Source: Streptomyces sp. McG3 (GTDB lineage Bacteria; Actinomycetota; Actinomycetes; Streptomycetales; Streptomycetaceae). Taken from it: a stretch of DNA of 40,355 nt. The position numbers and the translations under genes were made by a program. A model generated the notes under the pieces. That model searched no databases. It saw nothing but the letters and a program-made list of their open reading frames with translations, and was not told the DNA's origin. This document shows, one piece after another, positions 22,648 through 31,602 of the stretch; position 1 is the first letter of the stretch; the number at the start of each line of letters is the position of its first letter. The stretch lies in contig NZ_JAAXYC010000040.1 of NCBI RefSeq assembly GCF_018619185.1, positions 1 through 40,355 on the forward strand, read 5' to 3'.

Positions 22648-25600
22648 ATGACCGACGCACCGCCCCTCGTCCTCGCCGCCGCCCTGCTCGACGCGCTCGA
22701 ACCGCTGTCCCACGTGGGGCGCATGAGCGAACTGGCGGTCAGAGCGGGCCGACTGGCCGCCCAGGGGTCGCTGCGCGCCGTCCTCGACGAACTGGAGGAC
22801 GGCGATCCGTACGAACGCCGGATCGCGGTGATCGCCGCCGCGGTCGGCCGGGACGCCGAGTGGATCGGGGCGCACCTCGCCGACGAGGACGCCGTCGTGC
22901 GCGGGCACGCCCTGCGCGCCGCGCGGACACTCGGGGTGCCGGACACGGCGTACGAGAGGGCCTTCGCCGACGCACCCGCCGCCGTGCGCCGCCACCTCGT
23001 GCGGGCGATCGTCGCCGACCGCCGCACCGCGCTCGCCGACCGCCTGGTACTCGCCGAGCGCGACACCCACGGCGACATCGAGGCGGCCCGACTGCTGCCC
23101 GGCTGCTCGGCCACGACGGTCAGGACGCTGCTGCCCGAACTGCGGCGTTCCACGGCCTGCTGGTCCTCGCTCGGCCACCACCACCCCGGACCGGTCCTGG
23201 ACTCCGCCGAGGAGGACCTGGCCGGACTTCCCGCGGCGGCCCGGGACGCCTGGTGGCACGGGTACGGACAACCCCGGGGCATCGCCGCCGCGACCCGGGC
23301 CTTTCCGCACCGGGTGCTCGACCTCCTCGAACGGTTCGGCCCCACCCGGCTCCCGGCGGTGCTCGACGCCCCCCTCGGGCAGCTCGTCGCCGCCGATCCG
23401 GTCAGGCTCGCCCGCCTCGCGATCAGGCCGGACGTCTGCGCGCGCGTGCTCCACGTGCTCAGCGGGAACCGGCTGCGCCGCCTCGTCCGCGCCCTGCCCG
23501 ACACCCTGCTCGTCGAACTGGGCCGCAGCGCTCCGGACCCGGCGGGCCAGGTGCCCCGGATCCTCCGCGCCCTGCCGCCCGGCCGTCGCGCCGCACTCCA
23601 CGAGGCGGTCACCGAGGAGAGGGGCGGGGGAGCGGCGGCGGCCACCGTCGACGCCCGGCTCCTGGACGCGCTGCCCCGCAACCGGGTCGCGGCCGTGGCC
23701 CGGCGGGCGGTGGACCGGGCCCGGGCCCGCGGTGACGACGCCGCCGTCCTCGACGCCGTGTCCCACCTCCCCTTCGACGAGGGACGCGAACAGCTCCTGA
23801 CCGCCACCCGCGGGCCCGCCGCCGACGACCGCGCCACGGCCTGGGCGCTGCTCGTCGCCGGTGCGGGCCGCTCCGGTGATCCGGCCTCCGTCGCCACCGT
23901 GCTGGAGGACCTCCTGCGGCTGCGCAACGAGCAGGACCCCGTCCGCTCCACCGCCCTCACCGCCCTGGCCGGGGTGAAGCCCGCGCTCTTCACCGACGCG
24001 GTGGAACCACTGCTCGACCGCATCGCCGCCGATGCCGTGGAGGCCCGCGACTCCTCCGCGGCCACCCGCTCCGCCCTGGGCTCCCTGGCCGTCGGCGCGC
24101 TGCGCGAACACGCGGTGACCGGACAGCGCGACCTGCTCAACTGGGCACTGCGCACCCTGGTCCGGATCACCGGCACCAGCGGCAGCGCCGACTTCGGCCG
24201 GCTGGACCGGACGCTGCGCCGGGGCCAGGAGCACACCGTCTTCGACGCGCTGCGGCCCTGGCTCGAAGCGGGGGCGGAACGCTCCGACTACGGCCTCGTC
24301 CTGGCCCTGGCCCGCGCCGTGGGCCGTCGCGCCGACGCCATGCCCGGCCTCCAGGACCTGCTGTGGCAGGCGGTGAACTACGGGGACGCGGAGGCCGCCC
24401 GGAGCGCCGCGGCCCTGTGGCTCCGGGCCCCGGCCGGCCGGGACGAGCGGATCGAATCGCTGCTCGCCCGGCACCCCTCGGCCATCGCGCTCCCCGACGT
24501 CCGGCGCGCCGTGAGCCGCCGGCGGACGGACCTGCTGGCGGCGTACCTCGACGGGACACCGCCCCGGGGCCGGTTCCTCGCTCCCGGAGCGCACTGGGCC
24601 GTCGAGGTCGCCGGAGCCGAGCGCTGGACACCCCGTCAGCAGCGGTCCGCGCAGCGCGCGGTGGAGCGCACGGTCACGGACGAGAAACTGCCGCTGCATC
24701 TGCGCACCGCCGCCCTGGGGCAGCTCGCCCGGATACCCGGGCGGGGCGCCGACGCCGTACGCGCCTGGACCGACGACCGGGACGTGGTGCTCGCGGAGGC
24801 CGCGCTCGCCGCGCTCGCCCACACCGACCGGCCCGCCGAGTCCCTGCCCGAGCTGCTCGCCCGCGCGGGCGATGACCGGGCCCGCGTCGCCGTGTACGCG
24901 GCGGGCCGCGCCGCCGCGCACACCCGGCCCTCCCGGCTGGCCCCGCTGCTCGCCGCCCGCACGGGTCCCGGCACCGGCAAGGTGACGAGCCGCAAGGAGA
25001 TGGTCCGCCTCGCCGCCGCCCTGCTGCCCCGCGCGGAGGCGGCCCGCCTCCTCGCCGACGCATACGGGCAGCCCGGCCAGCACCTCGACGTACGGGCCGC
25101 CTGTGTGGCCGCCGGTACGCCGCTGCTCACAGACGTACGCGTGTGGGAGATGACCGAGGACGCGGCGGGCGGCGAACGCGCGCTGCGCGTGGCGGTGTCG
25201 CGGACGCACCCGACGGATCTGGACCCCGCCCTGCGGCCGCGCTACGCCCGGCTGATCCAGGACGTGTGCCGCACCGACGACGACACGCTGGCCGCCCTCG
25301 CCCACACCGCCCTGGTCCCCTGGCTGCCCTGGGCCCCGCACGCGGCTGCGGTCCTGGTCGACGCGGTCACCGATCTGGACCGGCGGGGGAGGTGGCGCCC
25401 GGCCGCCGACGCCCTCGTGGACGCGGCGCTGACCACCCCGGAGGGCGTCGGCGCGCTGAACCGTGCCCTGTCGCTGCTGGCCACCGGCGAGACCGCGGAC
25501 GACGCAGGGGCGGAGCGCGACCGGCCCGCCCGCCGCCGGCTCGGCCATCTGGCCCGGACGCTGTCGTTGCGGGCCGGTCCGAACAACCGGCCCGCCTCGG

Positions 25601-26031
25601 TGGTGCTCGCCGCCGCCGGCCGGACCCTGGCCGCCCACCGCGACCTCGTGCCGGACGCCGCAGCCCTGCTCTCGCGCTCCCTGGACCTGGCGGGGGAACC
25701 GGACACCCTGCACACCGAGCTGGTCGCGCTGGCCGCCCTGCACACCGGCCGCCCCGCGCTCGCCGCCAGGACCGCGGCGACGGTCGGCAGGCGGGTCGCC
25801 GGATACCGGGGGGCGGAGGCCGGCGACCCGGACGCCCTGCTGCTCGTCGTCGCACGGCTGGCGGGGACGGGTGATCCGGCCGAGGGGCTCCTCGCCGCGG
25901 AACTGACCGTGGCGTGCGGCCTGCGCACCGGGTGGACCGGGCCGTGGCGCACCCAGCTGCGGATGCTCCGCCAGCACATCTCGGACGACGTACGCGACGT
26001 GGCGTACGCCGAGGCCACCGCGGAGGAGTAG
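22648..26031 (+). CDS. Large alpha-helical repeat (HEAT-like solenoid) protein, unknown function
   Basis: A 1127-residue protein, very rich in Ala, Leu, Arg and Asp, with no signal peptide or membrane segment. It reads as a chain of paired helices of 35-45 residues, for example VRGHALRAARTLGVP, LHLRTAALGQLARIPG and VLAEAALAALAHTDRPAESL, the look of HEAT/armadillo solenoids. No catalytic motif or nucleotide-binding loop is visible. Such scaffolds bind proteins or nucleic acids. Starts: the ATG at 22648 is directly downstream of a promoter, so the message is probably leaderless. Homologues seem to be Streptomyces-type hypothetical proteins as far as I can judge from memory; I do not assign a function. 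Confidence 0.8.
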   Translation: MTDAPPLVLAAALLDALEPLSHVGRMSELAVRAGRLAAQGSLRAVLDELEDGDPYERRIAVIAAAVGRDAEWIGAHLADEDAVVRGHALRAARTLGVPDTAYERAFADAPAAVRRHLVRAIVADRRTALADRLVLAERDTHGDIEAARLLPGCSATTVRTLLPELRRSTACWSSLGHHHPGPVLDSAEEDLAGLPAAARDAWWHGYGQPRGIAAATRAFPHRVLDLLERFGPTRLPAVLDAPLGQLVAADPVRLARLAIRPDVCARVLHVLSGNRLRRLVRALPDTLLVELGRSAPDPAGQVPRILRALPPGRRAALHEAVTEERGGGAAAATVDARLLDALPRNRVAAVARRAVDRARARGDDAAVLDAVSHLPFDEGREQLLTATRGPAADDRATAWALLVAGAGRSGDPASVATVLEDLLRLRNEQDPVRSTALTALAGVKPALFTDAVEPLLDRIAADAVEARDSSAATRSALGSLAVGALREHAVTGQRDLLNWALRTLVRITGTSGSADFGRLDRTLRRGQEHTVFDALRPWLEAGAERSDYGLVLALARAVGRRADAMPGLQDLLWQAVNYGDAEAARSAAALWLRAPAGRDERIESLLARHPSAIALPDVRRAVSRRRTDLLAAYLDGTPPRGRFLAPGAHWAVEVAGAERWTPRQQRSAQRAVERTVTDEKLPLHLRTAALGQLARIPGRGADAVRAWTDDRDVVLAEAALAALAHTDRPAESLPELLARAGDDRARVAVYAAGRAAAHTRPSRLAPLLAARTGPGTGKVTSRKEMVRLAAALLPRAEAARLLADAYGQPGQHLDVRAACVAAGTPLLTDVRVWEMTEDAAGGERALRVAVSRTHPTDLDPALRPRYARLIQDVCRTDDDTLAALAHTALVPWLPWAPHAAAVLVDAVTDLDRRGRWRPAADALVDAALTTPEGVGALNRALSLLATGETADDAGAERDRPARRRLGHLARTLSLRAGPNNRPASVVLAAAGRTLAAHRDLVPDAAALLSRSLDLAGEPDTLHTELVALAALHTGRPALAARTAATVGRRVAGYRGAEAGDPDALLLVVARLAGTGDPAEGLLAAELTVACGLRTGWTGPWRTQLRMLRQHISDDVRDVAYAEATAEE

Positions 26032-26052
26032 GGACGTCCCGGACCCTGCGGA

Positions 26053-26083
26053 CCCGGGGCCCCTGACGGATCAGGGCCCCGGG
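26053..26083. terminator. Bidirectional terminator hairpin
   Basis: CCCGGGGCCCCTGA (26053-26066) pairs with TCAGGGCCCCGGG (26071-26083) through a CGGA loop, with one bulged C, giving 13 base pairs. It lies in the 59-bp gap between the stops of two convergent genes. Confidence 0.7.
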
Positions 26084-26090
26084 GCAAGGA

Positions 26091-27065
26091 TCAGGCGCGG
26101 CCGCGCGCCACCATCCGGGCCTTGCGGGCGGCGAGCTTCTCGTCGAACTTCGACGCCTCGCTGTCCAGCCCGCTCATGTACAGACCGAGCTCCTCCTGGG
26201 CCTTCGCACCCTCCGGGCCGAGCCCGTCGATGTCCATGACCTTCAGGAAGCGCAGCACGGGCTGGATCACGTCGTCGTGGTGGATGCGCATGTTGTAGAT
26301 CTCGCCGATCGCCATCTGCGCGGCGGCCCGCTCGAAGCCGGGCATGCCGTGTCCGGGCATCCGGAAGTCGACGACGACGTCGCGCACGGCCTGCATCGTC
26401 AGGTCCGGGGCCAGCTCGAAGGCGGCGCCCAGGAGATTGCGGTAGAAGACCATGTGGAGGTTCTCGTCGGTCGCGATCCGGGCCAGCATCCGGTCACACA
26501 CCGGGTCGCCGGACTGGTGGCCGGTGTTGCGGTGCGAGACGCGGGTGGCCAGCTCCTGGAAGGCGACGTAGGCGACGGAGTGGAGCATCGAGTGCCGGTT
26601 GTCCGACTCGAAGCCCTCCGCCATGTGCGTCATGCGGAACTGCTCCAGCTTGTCCGGGTCCACGGCGCGCGAGGTGAGCAGATAGTCGCGCATCACGATG
26701 CCGTGGCGGCCCTCCTCGGCGGTCCAGCGGTGCACCCAGGTGCCCCACGCGCCGTCGCGGCCGAAGAGGGAGGCGATCTCGTGGTGGTAGCTGGGGAGGT
26801 TGTCCTCGGTGAGGAGGTTGACCACGAGGGCGATCTTGCCGATGTCGGTGACCTTGGACTGGTCGGCCGCCCACGCCTCGCCGTCCTCGAAGACGCCGGG
26901 GAAGTTCCGGCCGTCGGAGAAGGGGACGTACTCGTGGGGCATCCAGTCCTTGGCGACCTTGAGATGGCGGTTGAGTTCCTTCTCCACCACCTCTTCCAGC
27001 GCGTACAGCAGTTGGGCGTCGGTCCACGCCTTCGAACTGCCGAGGTGGGGAGAGGTGATCGTCAC
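26091..27065 (-). CDS. Acyl-ACP desaturase (ferritin-like diiron)
   Basis: The 324-residue protein belongs to the soluble acyl-ACP desaturase family (FA_desaturase_2), which puts a double bond in acyl chains using O2 and ferredoxin. The diiron ligands are visible: Glu87 (LLTEDNLPSYH), EEGRH at 117-121, a Glu in FQELATRVSH, and DENLH later. The GTG start has AGGAG six bases upstream. Regulation looks strong: just upstream are three copies of a heptamer, forming a palindrome and a direct repeat (27092-27126), which resemble TetR-type operators known for lipid-desaturation genes. The product would adjust membrane fluidity. Confidence 0.92.
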   Translation of the reverse strand: MTITSPHLGSSKAWTDAQLLYALEEVVEKELNRHLKVAKDWMPHEYVPFSDGRNFPGVFEDGEAWAADQSKVTDIGKIALVVNLLTEDNLPSYHHEIASLFGRDGAWGTWVHRWTAEEGRHGIVMRDYLLTSRAVDPDKLEQFRMTHMAEGFESDNRHSMLHSVAYVAFQELATRVSHRNTGHQSGDPVCDRMLARIATDENLHMVFYRNLLGAAFELAPDLTMQAVRDVVVDFRMPGHGMPGFERAAAQMAIGEIYNMRIHHDDVIQPVLRFLKVMDIDGLGPEGAKAQEELGLYMSGLDSEASKFDEKLAARKARMVARGRA

Positions 27066-27091
27066 GGGGAGCTCCTGGGGACGGGAGAATT

Positions 27092-27126
27092 ACCTACGGC
27101 TTCGTAGGTTACGTGACCGTAGGTTA
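27092..27126. promoter_or_regulatory. Operator candidate of the desaturase gene
   Basis: ACCTACG-GCTT-CGTAGGT (27092-27109) is a perfect 7-bp inverted repeat; CGTAGGTTA occurs at 27103-27111 and again at 27118-27126, a direct repeat with 15-bp spacing. The block begins 27 bp before the start codon, so binding would block transcription or the ribosome site. Confidence 0.65.
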
Positions 27127-27210
27127 AGGCGACGGTAAGGCCAAAGCCAAGCCCGTCCCCGGGAACGGCCGGACACACGGAGTCATCCGGCCAGGTGAGG
27201 CGGTGTGCGA

Positions 27211-27237
27211 GAGCCCTCCCGGGACCCTTCCGGGCTC
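27211..27237 (-). terminator. Hairpin after the UvrA-like gene
   Basis: GAGCCC (27211-27216) and GGGCTC (27232-27237) can pair, with CCCGG/CCGGG as an alternative inner stem. It begins five bases after the UvrA-like stop codon in the direction of transcription. It is weaker than the other hairpins of this window. Confidence 0.4.
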
Positions 27238-27241
27238 CGTT

Positions 27242-29617
27242 TCACCGTTCCGGAACGGATTGCTCCACCCCTGGGTTCCGAGGGCGTTCCAGCTCGGTAC
27301 CCGGGCGTGGTCCCACCCCCGGATCCCGGCGCAGGTAGTGTCCGGTGACGGACGTCGGATGAGCGAGCAGATCGGCGGGCGTCCCCTCGAACACCAGCTC
27401 CCCGCCGCCCTTGCCGCCGTCCGGACCGAGGTCGATCACCCAGTCCGCCCGCTTGACCACATCCAGGTTGTGCTCCACGCAGATCACCGTGTTCCCCGCG
27501 TCGACCAGCCGGTCCAGCAGATCCACCAGCGTGCCCGTGTCCGCCAGGTGCAGCCCGGTCGTCGGCTCGTCCAGCACGTACACGCTGGAGGTGCGGTGCA
27601 GCTGGGTGGCGAGCTTGATCCGCTGACGCTCGCCGCCCGACAGGGAGGAGAGCGGCTGCCCCAGGGTGAGGTAGGTGAGGCCGACCGCGTCGAGGGTGCG
27701 CAGCTTCCGCAGCAGCACCGGATCCTCGAACAGCCCGGCCGCCCGCGCCGCCGTCATCTCCAGCACGTCCACGATCGACCGGCCGGAGACCCGGTGCTTC
27801 AGCACGTCGTCGTGGAAGCGGCGGCCCTCGCACTGCGGGCAGGTCGTGGTGACCGGATCCATGAACGCCAGATCGGTCGAGATCTCTCCGCGGCCCGAGC
27901 AACCCGCGCAGGCCCCGGCGGAGTTGAAGCTGAACAGTCCCGCGTCCACGCCGTTCTCCCGGGCGAACACCTTGCGGATGGCGTCCAGCGCGCCGATGTA
28001 CGAGGCGGGGGTGGAGCGTGACGAGGCCGTGATCGCGCTCTGGTCGATCACCACCGTCTCCGGGTACGCCGCGGTGAACACCCGCGACACCAGGGTCGAC
28101 TTCCCGGATCCCGCCACCCCCGTCACCGCGGTCAGCACTCCGGTGGGGAACGACACGTCCAGGCCCTTGAGGTTGTGCAGGTCGGCCCCGTACACCGGGA
28201 GCCGGCCGGTGGGGGAGCGGACGGTCTCCTTGAGCGGGGTGCGGCCGCGCAACGACCGGCCGGTGAGCGTGTCGGCCTCGCGCAGCCGCTCGAAGGTCCC
28301 CTCGAAGACGATGTGACCGCCGTCGGAACCGGCCCGCGGCCCCATGTCGACGACATGGTCGGCGACGGCCATCACATCCGGGTCGTGCTCGACGACCAGC
28401 ACCGTGTTGCCCTTGTCACGCAGCCGCACCAGCAGATCGCCCAGCCGCCCGACATCGCGCGGATGCAGGCCGACGCTGGGCTCGTCGAAGACGAACGTCA
28501 GCCCGATGAGCGAACTGCCCAGGTGCCGCACCATCTTGAGGCGCTGGCCCTCGCCCCCCGACAGGGTCGTGGTCTCCCGGTCCAGGCTCAGATACCCGAG
28601 CCCGATGCCGACCAGCCGCTCCAGCCGTTCCCGGGCCGCGGCGGCGATGGGCCCGCCCACCGGATCGACGATCCGCTCCAGGACGCCGACGAGTTCGCAG
28701 ACCTCCATCCGCCCGTAGTCGGCGGGCGAGAAGCCATCGATCCGGGTGGCGAGCGCCGCCGCGTTCAGCCGTGCCCCGCCGCAGGCCCCGCACACCCGCT
28801 CCGCGGTGAACCGGGCGGCCGCCTCGCGCCGCTTCTCGGACAGCGCGGTGGTGTCGCGCTTGAGGTACAGCCGCTCGAACCGCGTCACCACCCCCTCGAA
28901 CTTCATGTCCGCCGAGCCGGTCCGCATGTCGATGCGGACGGTGAACCCCGAACCGTGCAGCAGGATCCGTCGCTCCTGCTCGCCGAACTCGGACAGGGGC
29001 AGATCGTTGTCGAACCGCCCCGAACCCCCGTACAGGTTCCACTCCCAGCCGCCCACCGTCAGGCCGGGCAGCAGCAGCGCCCCCTCGTTGAGCGACTTGG
29101 ACCAGTCGATCGCCCGGTCGAGGTCCAGCTGGACCGTGCGCCCCACTCCGTCGCACTCCGGGCACATCCCGCTGGGGTCGTTGAACGAGTACGCGGTCGC
29201 CCCGCCCGCGCTCGGGGTTCCGCAGCGGGAGAACAGCACCCGGATCACCGACCAGATGTCGGTCGCCGTGCCGACCGTGGAGCGGACGTTGCCGCCCAGC
29301 GGCTTCTGGTCGATCACGATGGCCACCGACAGGTCCTCGACGGACTCGACGTGCGGCCGCTCGTACTTCGGCAGCCGGTTGCGGAGGAACGAGGTGAAGG
29401 TCTCGTTCAGCTGCCGCTGCGACTCCACGGCGACCGTGTCGAAGACGACCGACGACTTGCCCGAACCGGACACACCGGTGAAGACGGTGATGCGGCCCTT
29501 GGGGATCCGGAGGGAGACGTCGCGCAGATTGTTCTCGCGTGCGCCGGTGATGACGATGTCGCGGTGCGCGGAGCCAGGGGTGTACGGCTCCGCGTCGCGC
29601 TCGGGGAAGCGATCCAT
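27242..29617 (-). CDS. UvrA class II / DrrC-like ABC protein
   Basis: The 791-residue protein has the two nested ABC ATPase halves of UvrA: Walker A GVSGSGKSS and GVAGSGKST, signatures TLSGGEGQRLKMV and LSGGERQRIKLA, Walker B VFDEPSVGLHPRD and VLDEPTTGLHLAD, and two CxxC zinc modules (CPECDGVG...CGACGG; CAGCSGRG...CPQCEGRR). It is about 150 residues shorter than UvrA1, which fits class II proteins that lack the UvrB-binding domain. DrrC-like members protect cells from DNA-binding drugs such as anthracyclines. It lies upstream of no repair gene; the neighbour is the ABC-F gene on the same strand. A TAGCGT box seven bases before the ATG suggests leaderless expression. Confidence 0.88.
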   Translation of the reverse strand: MDRFPERDAEPYTPGSAHRDIVITGARENNLRDVSLRIPKGRITVFTGVSGSGKSSVVFDTVAVESQRQLNETFTSFLRNRLPKYERPHVESVEDLSVAIVIDQKPLGGNVRSTVGTATDIWSVIRVLFSRCGTPSAGGATAYSFNDPSGMCPECDGVGRTVQLDLDRAIDWSKSLNEGALLLPGLTVGGWEWNLYGGSGRFDNDLPLSEFGEQERRILLHGSGFTVRIDMRTGSADMKFEGVVTRFERLYLKRDTTALSEKRREAAARFTAERVCGACGGARLNAAALATRIDGFSPADYGRMEVCELVGVLERIVDPVGGPIAAAARERLERLVGIGLGYLSLDRETTTLSGGEGQRLKMVRHLGSSLIGLTFVFDEPSVGLHPRDVGRLGDLLVRLRDKGNTVLVVEHDPDVMAVADHVVDMGPRAGSDGGHIVFEGTFERLREADTLTGRSLRGRTPLKETVRSPTGRLPVYGADLHNLKGLDVSFPTGVLTAVTGVAGSGKSTLVSRVFTAAYPETVVIDQSAITASSRSTPASYIGALDAIRKVFARENGVDAGLFSFNSAGACAGCSGRGEISTDLAFMDPVTTTCPQCEGRRFHDDVLKHRVSGRSIVDVLEMTAARAAGLFEDPVLLRKLRTLDAVGLTYLTLGQPLSSLSGGERQRIKLATQLHRTSSVYVLDEPTTGLHLADTGTLVDLLDRLVDAGNTVICVEHNLDVVKRADWVIDLGPDGGKGGGELVFEGTPADLLAHPTSVTGHYLRRDPGVGPRPGTELERPRNPGVEQSVPER

Positions 29618-29624
29618 GAGCGCG

Positions 29625-29630
29625 ACGCTA
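29625..29630 (-). promoter_or_regulatory. -10 box for leaderless UvrA-like mRNA
   Basis: Read on the minus strand, TAGCGT is followed by CGCGCTC and then the ATG, and there is no ribosome site, so transcription should begin at or next to the start codon. No clear -35 is seen. Confidence 0.4.
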
Positions 29631-29804
29631 GGCGGGATACCCGACAGCTTCTGTCCCCTTTTCCCGGGAGATCCGATGTCACCCGCCGGGAGAGCTTCCC
29701 GCGGAGCCTGCGCACGCTCGCCGACGCGATCCGCCGGGGCCCGGACCGGTAGCCGCCCGCCACCCGGATCCGCGCCCCGGCTCCACCGACCCGCCCGTCC
29801 GGTC

Positions 29805-31436
29805 TCAGCGGCCCTCGCGCACCGCCCGGGCCGTCGTGTCCGACAGCCCGCCGTCGAGCCGGAGCCAGCGGGTGATCCCGATCGACTCCAGGAACGGCAC
29901 GTCGTGGCTCGCCACGACCAACGCCCCCTCGTAGGCCTCCAGCGCCTCGGTCAGCCGCCGCACGCTCGCCAGATCGAGGCTGTTCGTCGGCTCGTCGAGC
30001 AGCAGCAGCCGGGGCGGCGGGTCGGCCAGGAGCAGCATCGCGAGTGTCGCCCGGAACCTCTCCCCGCCCGAAAGGGTCCCCGCCGTGCGGTCCGCCGCCG
30101 CCCCCTTGAACAGGAAACGGGCCAGCCGCGCCCGTACGGCGTTGTCCGTGCGGTCGGGGGCCGACCGTGCCACGTTCCGCACCACCGACGACGTGTCGTC
30201 CAGCACGTCCAGCCGCTGTGGCAGGAACCCGGTCGCGACCAAGGGGGTCGCCTCGCCCGAGACGGGCGTCAGCTGCCCCGCGATCAACCGGAGCAGCGCG
30301 GTCTTTCCCGCCCCGTTGCGCCCGGTCAGCGCGATCCGCTCGGGTCCCCGCACCATCAACTCGCCCCGCAGCGGCGGGCCGTAGGGCGGCACCGGATCGC
30401 GCAGCAGCAGCACCTCGCTGCCCGGGTGGACCCGGGTCCCCGGCAGCTCGACCCGGATCTCCTCGTCCTCCCGCACCGCCAGCTCCGCCTCGTCGAGACG
30501 CTCCCTGGCCGCGGCCAGCCGCTCCGTGTGCAGGATGCGGTGCTTGCCCGCCGACTCCTGCGCGGAGCGCTTGCGCTGCCCCATGACGACCTTGGGCTCG
30601 CGCTTGGTGTCCCACATCTTCTGCCCGTAGCGCTTGCGCCGGGCCAACTTCATCTGGGCGTCGGCCAGTTCCCGCTTCTGACGCTGTACGTCCGACTCGG
30701 CGACGCGCACCATGCGCTGCGCCGCCTCCTGCTCGACCGCGAGCGCCTCCTCGTACGCCGACAGGTTCCCGCCGTACCAGGTGACCGATCCCTCGCGCAG
30801 GTCCGCGATCCGGTCCACCCGTTCCAGCAGCTCCCGGTCGTGGCTGACGACGAGCAGCGCGCCGGTCCAGGCGTCGACCGCGTCGTAGAGACGGCGCCGG
30901 GCGTACGCGTCCAGGTTGTTCGTCGGCTCGTCCAGCAGCAGCACCCCGGGCCGCTCCAGCAGCAGTGCGGCCAGCCGCAGCAGGACGCACTCGCCGCCGG
31001 ACATCTCCCCGATGGCGCGGTCGAGCCCGATGTGCCCGAGGCCGAGCCCGTCCAGGGTGGCGAGGGAGCGTTCCTCGATGTCCCAGTCGTCGCCGATCAG
31101 CGCGAAGTGCTCGGGCCGGACGTCGCCCGACTCGACCGCGTCGAGCGCCGTGCGCCGGCCGGCGACGCCGAGCACCTCGTCGACCCGCAGCGCGGTGTCC
31201 AGGATCAGGTTCTGGGGAAGGTAGCCGACCTCGCCACGGGTCCTGATCACACCGGACCGCGGGGCGAGGTCACCGGCGATCAGGCGCAGCAGGGTGGATT
31301 TGCCGCAGCCGTTGAGGCCGATGAGTCCGATTCGGCCGGGCCCCACGGTCAGGTCGAGACCGGTGAGGACCTCGCTGCCGTCGGGCCAGGAGAAGGCGAT
31401 GGAGGTACAGCTGATGTGGGTGTCGGTGGCAGACAT
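29805..31436 (-). CDS. ABC-F family ribosome-protection-type ATPase
   Basis: A 543-residue soluble protein with two ABC domains and no membrane part, the layout of ABC-F proteins. Walker A motifs are GLNGCGKST and GRNGAGKTA, the signatures MSGGE and LSGGE, and Walker B boxes LLLDEPTNNLD and LLLDEPTNSLD. The roughly 80-residue charged linker between the domains (VAESDVQRQKRELADAQMKL, then basic) is the part that enters the ribosome E site. Streptomyces ABC-F proteins such as TlrC, VarM and LmrC confer resistance to macrolides, lincosamides or streptogramins. ATG 31436 has GGGAG six bases upstream; 37 upstream codons are discarded. A leader peptide and a foldable leader precede it, typical of antibiotic-induced members. 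Which drug, if any, is unknown. Confidence 0.9.
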   Translation of the reverse strand: MSATDTHISCTSIAFSWPDGSEVLTGLDLTVGPGRIGLIGLNGCGKSTLLRLIAGDLAPRSGVIRTRGEVGYLPQNLILDTALRVDEVLGVAGRRTALDAVESGDVRPEHFALIGDDWDIEERSLATLDGLGLGHIGLDRAIGEMSGGECVLLRLAALLLERPGVLLLDEPTNNLDAYARRRLYDAVDAWTGALLVVSHDRELLERVDRIADLREGSVTWYGGNLSAYEEALAVEQEAAQRMVRVAESDVQRQKRELADAQMKLARRKRYGQKMWDTKREPKVVMGQRKRSAQESAGKHRILHTERLAAARERLDEAELAVREDEEIRVELPGTRVHPGSEVLLLRDPVPPYGPPLRGELMVRGPERIALTGRNGAGKTALLRLIAGQLTPVSGEATPLVATGFLPQRLDVLDDTSSVVRNVARSAPDRTDNAVRARLARFLFKGAAADRTAGTLSGGERFRATLAMLLLADPPPRLLLLDEPTNSLDLASVRRLTEALEAYEGALVVASHDVPFLESIGITRWLRLDGGLSDTTARAVREGR

Positions 31437-31484
31437 ACGGATCTCCCGTTGTACGTCGGGAACGACAGGGACGGTCGGCGGAAG

Positions 31485-31557
31485 CTGAGATCGCACACGG
31501 GCGCTCCGAGCCGCGGCAAGGCGCGGCGGGCGCTGCACGGTGTGCACAGGACCTCAG
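31485..31557 (-). other. Foldable leader RNA ahead of the ABC-F gene
   Basis: The RNA read from the minus strand can form a long stem: CTGAG (31553-31557) with CTCAG (31485-31489) and GCACAC (31540-31545) with GTGTGC (31493-31498), plus an inner CCGCG/CGCGG hairpin. The stem begins inside the leader peptide stop region, so a ribosome stalled there would disrupt it. The structure could be a terminator or a block to further transcription. Confidence 0.5.
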
Positions 31558-31598
31558 ATCAGCAACGTCCCACTCCGATCGACGACAACAGGAACCAT
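31554..31598 (-). CDS. 14-codon leader peptide of the ABC-F gene
   Basis: An ATG-started frame of 14 residues, MVPVVVDRSGTLLI, ending at TGA, lies 118 bp before the ABC-F start. It has no ribosome site, but a -10 box (31603-31608) ends five bases before the ATG, so translation from the very 5' end is expected. A GTG is in frame immediately before it. Short hydrophobic Val-rich peptides in front of ABC-F or Erm genes commonly stall ribosomes in the presence of an inducing antibiotic. The sequence and position are seen; stalling is inferred. Confidence 0.6.
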   Translation of the reverse strand: MVPVVVDRSGTLLI

Positions 31599-31602
31599 CA
31601 CG

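Noticed and set aside
22306..25977. Long minus-strand open frame of 1223 codons antisense to the repeat protein
   Set aside because: The composition is Gly/Arg/Pro-rich with no domains, while the plus strand gives coherent helical repeats and a promoter.
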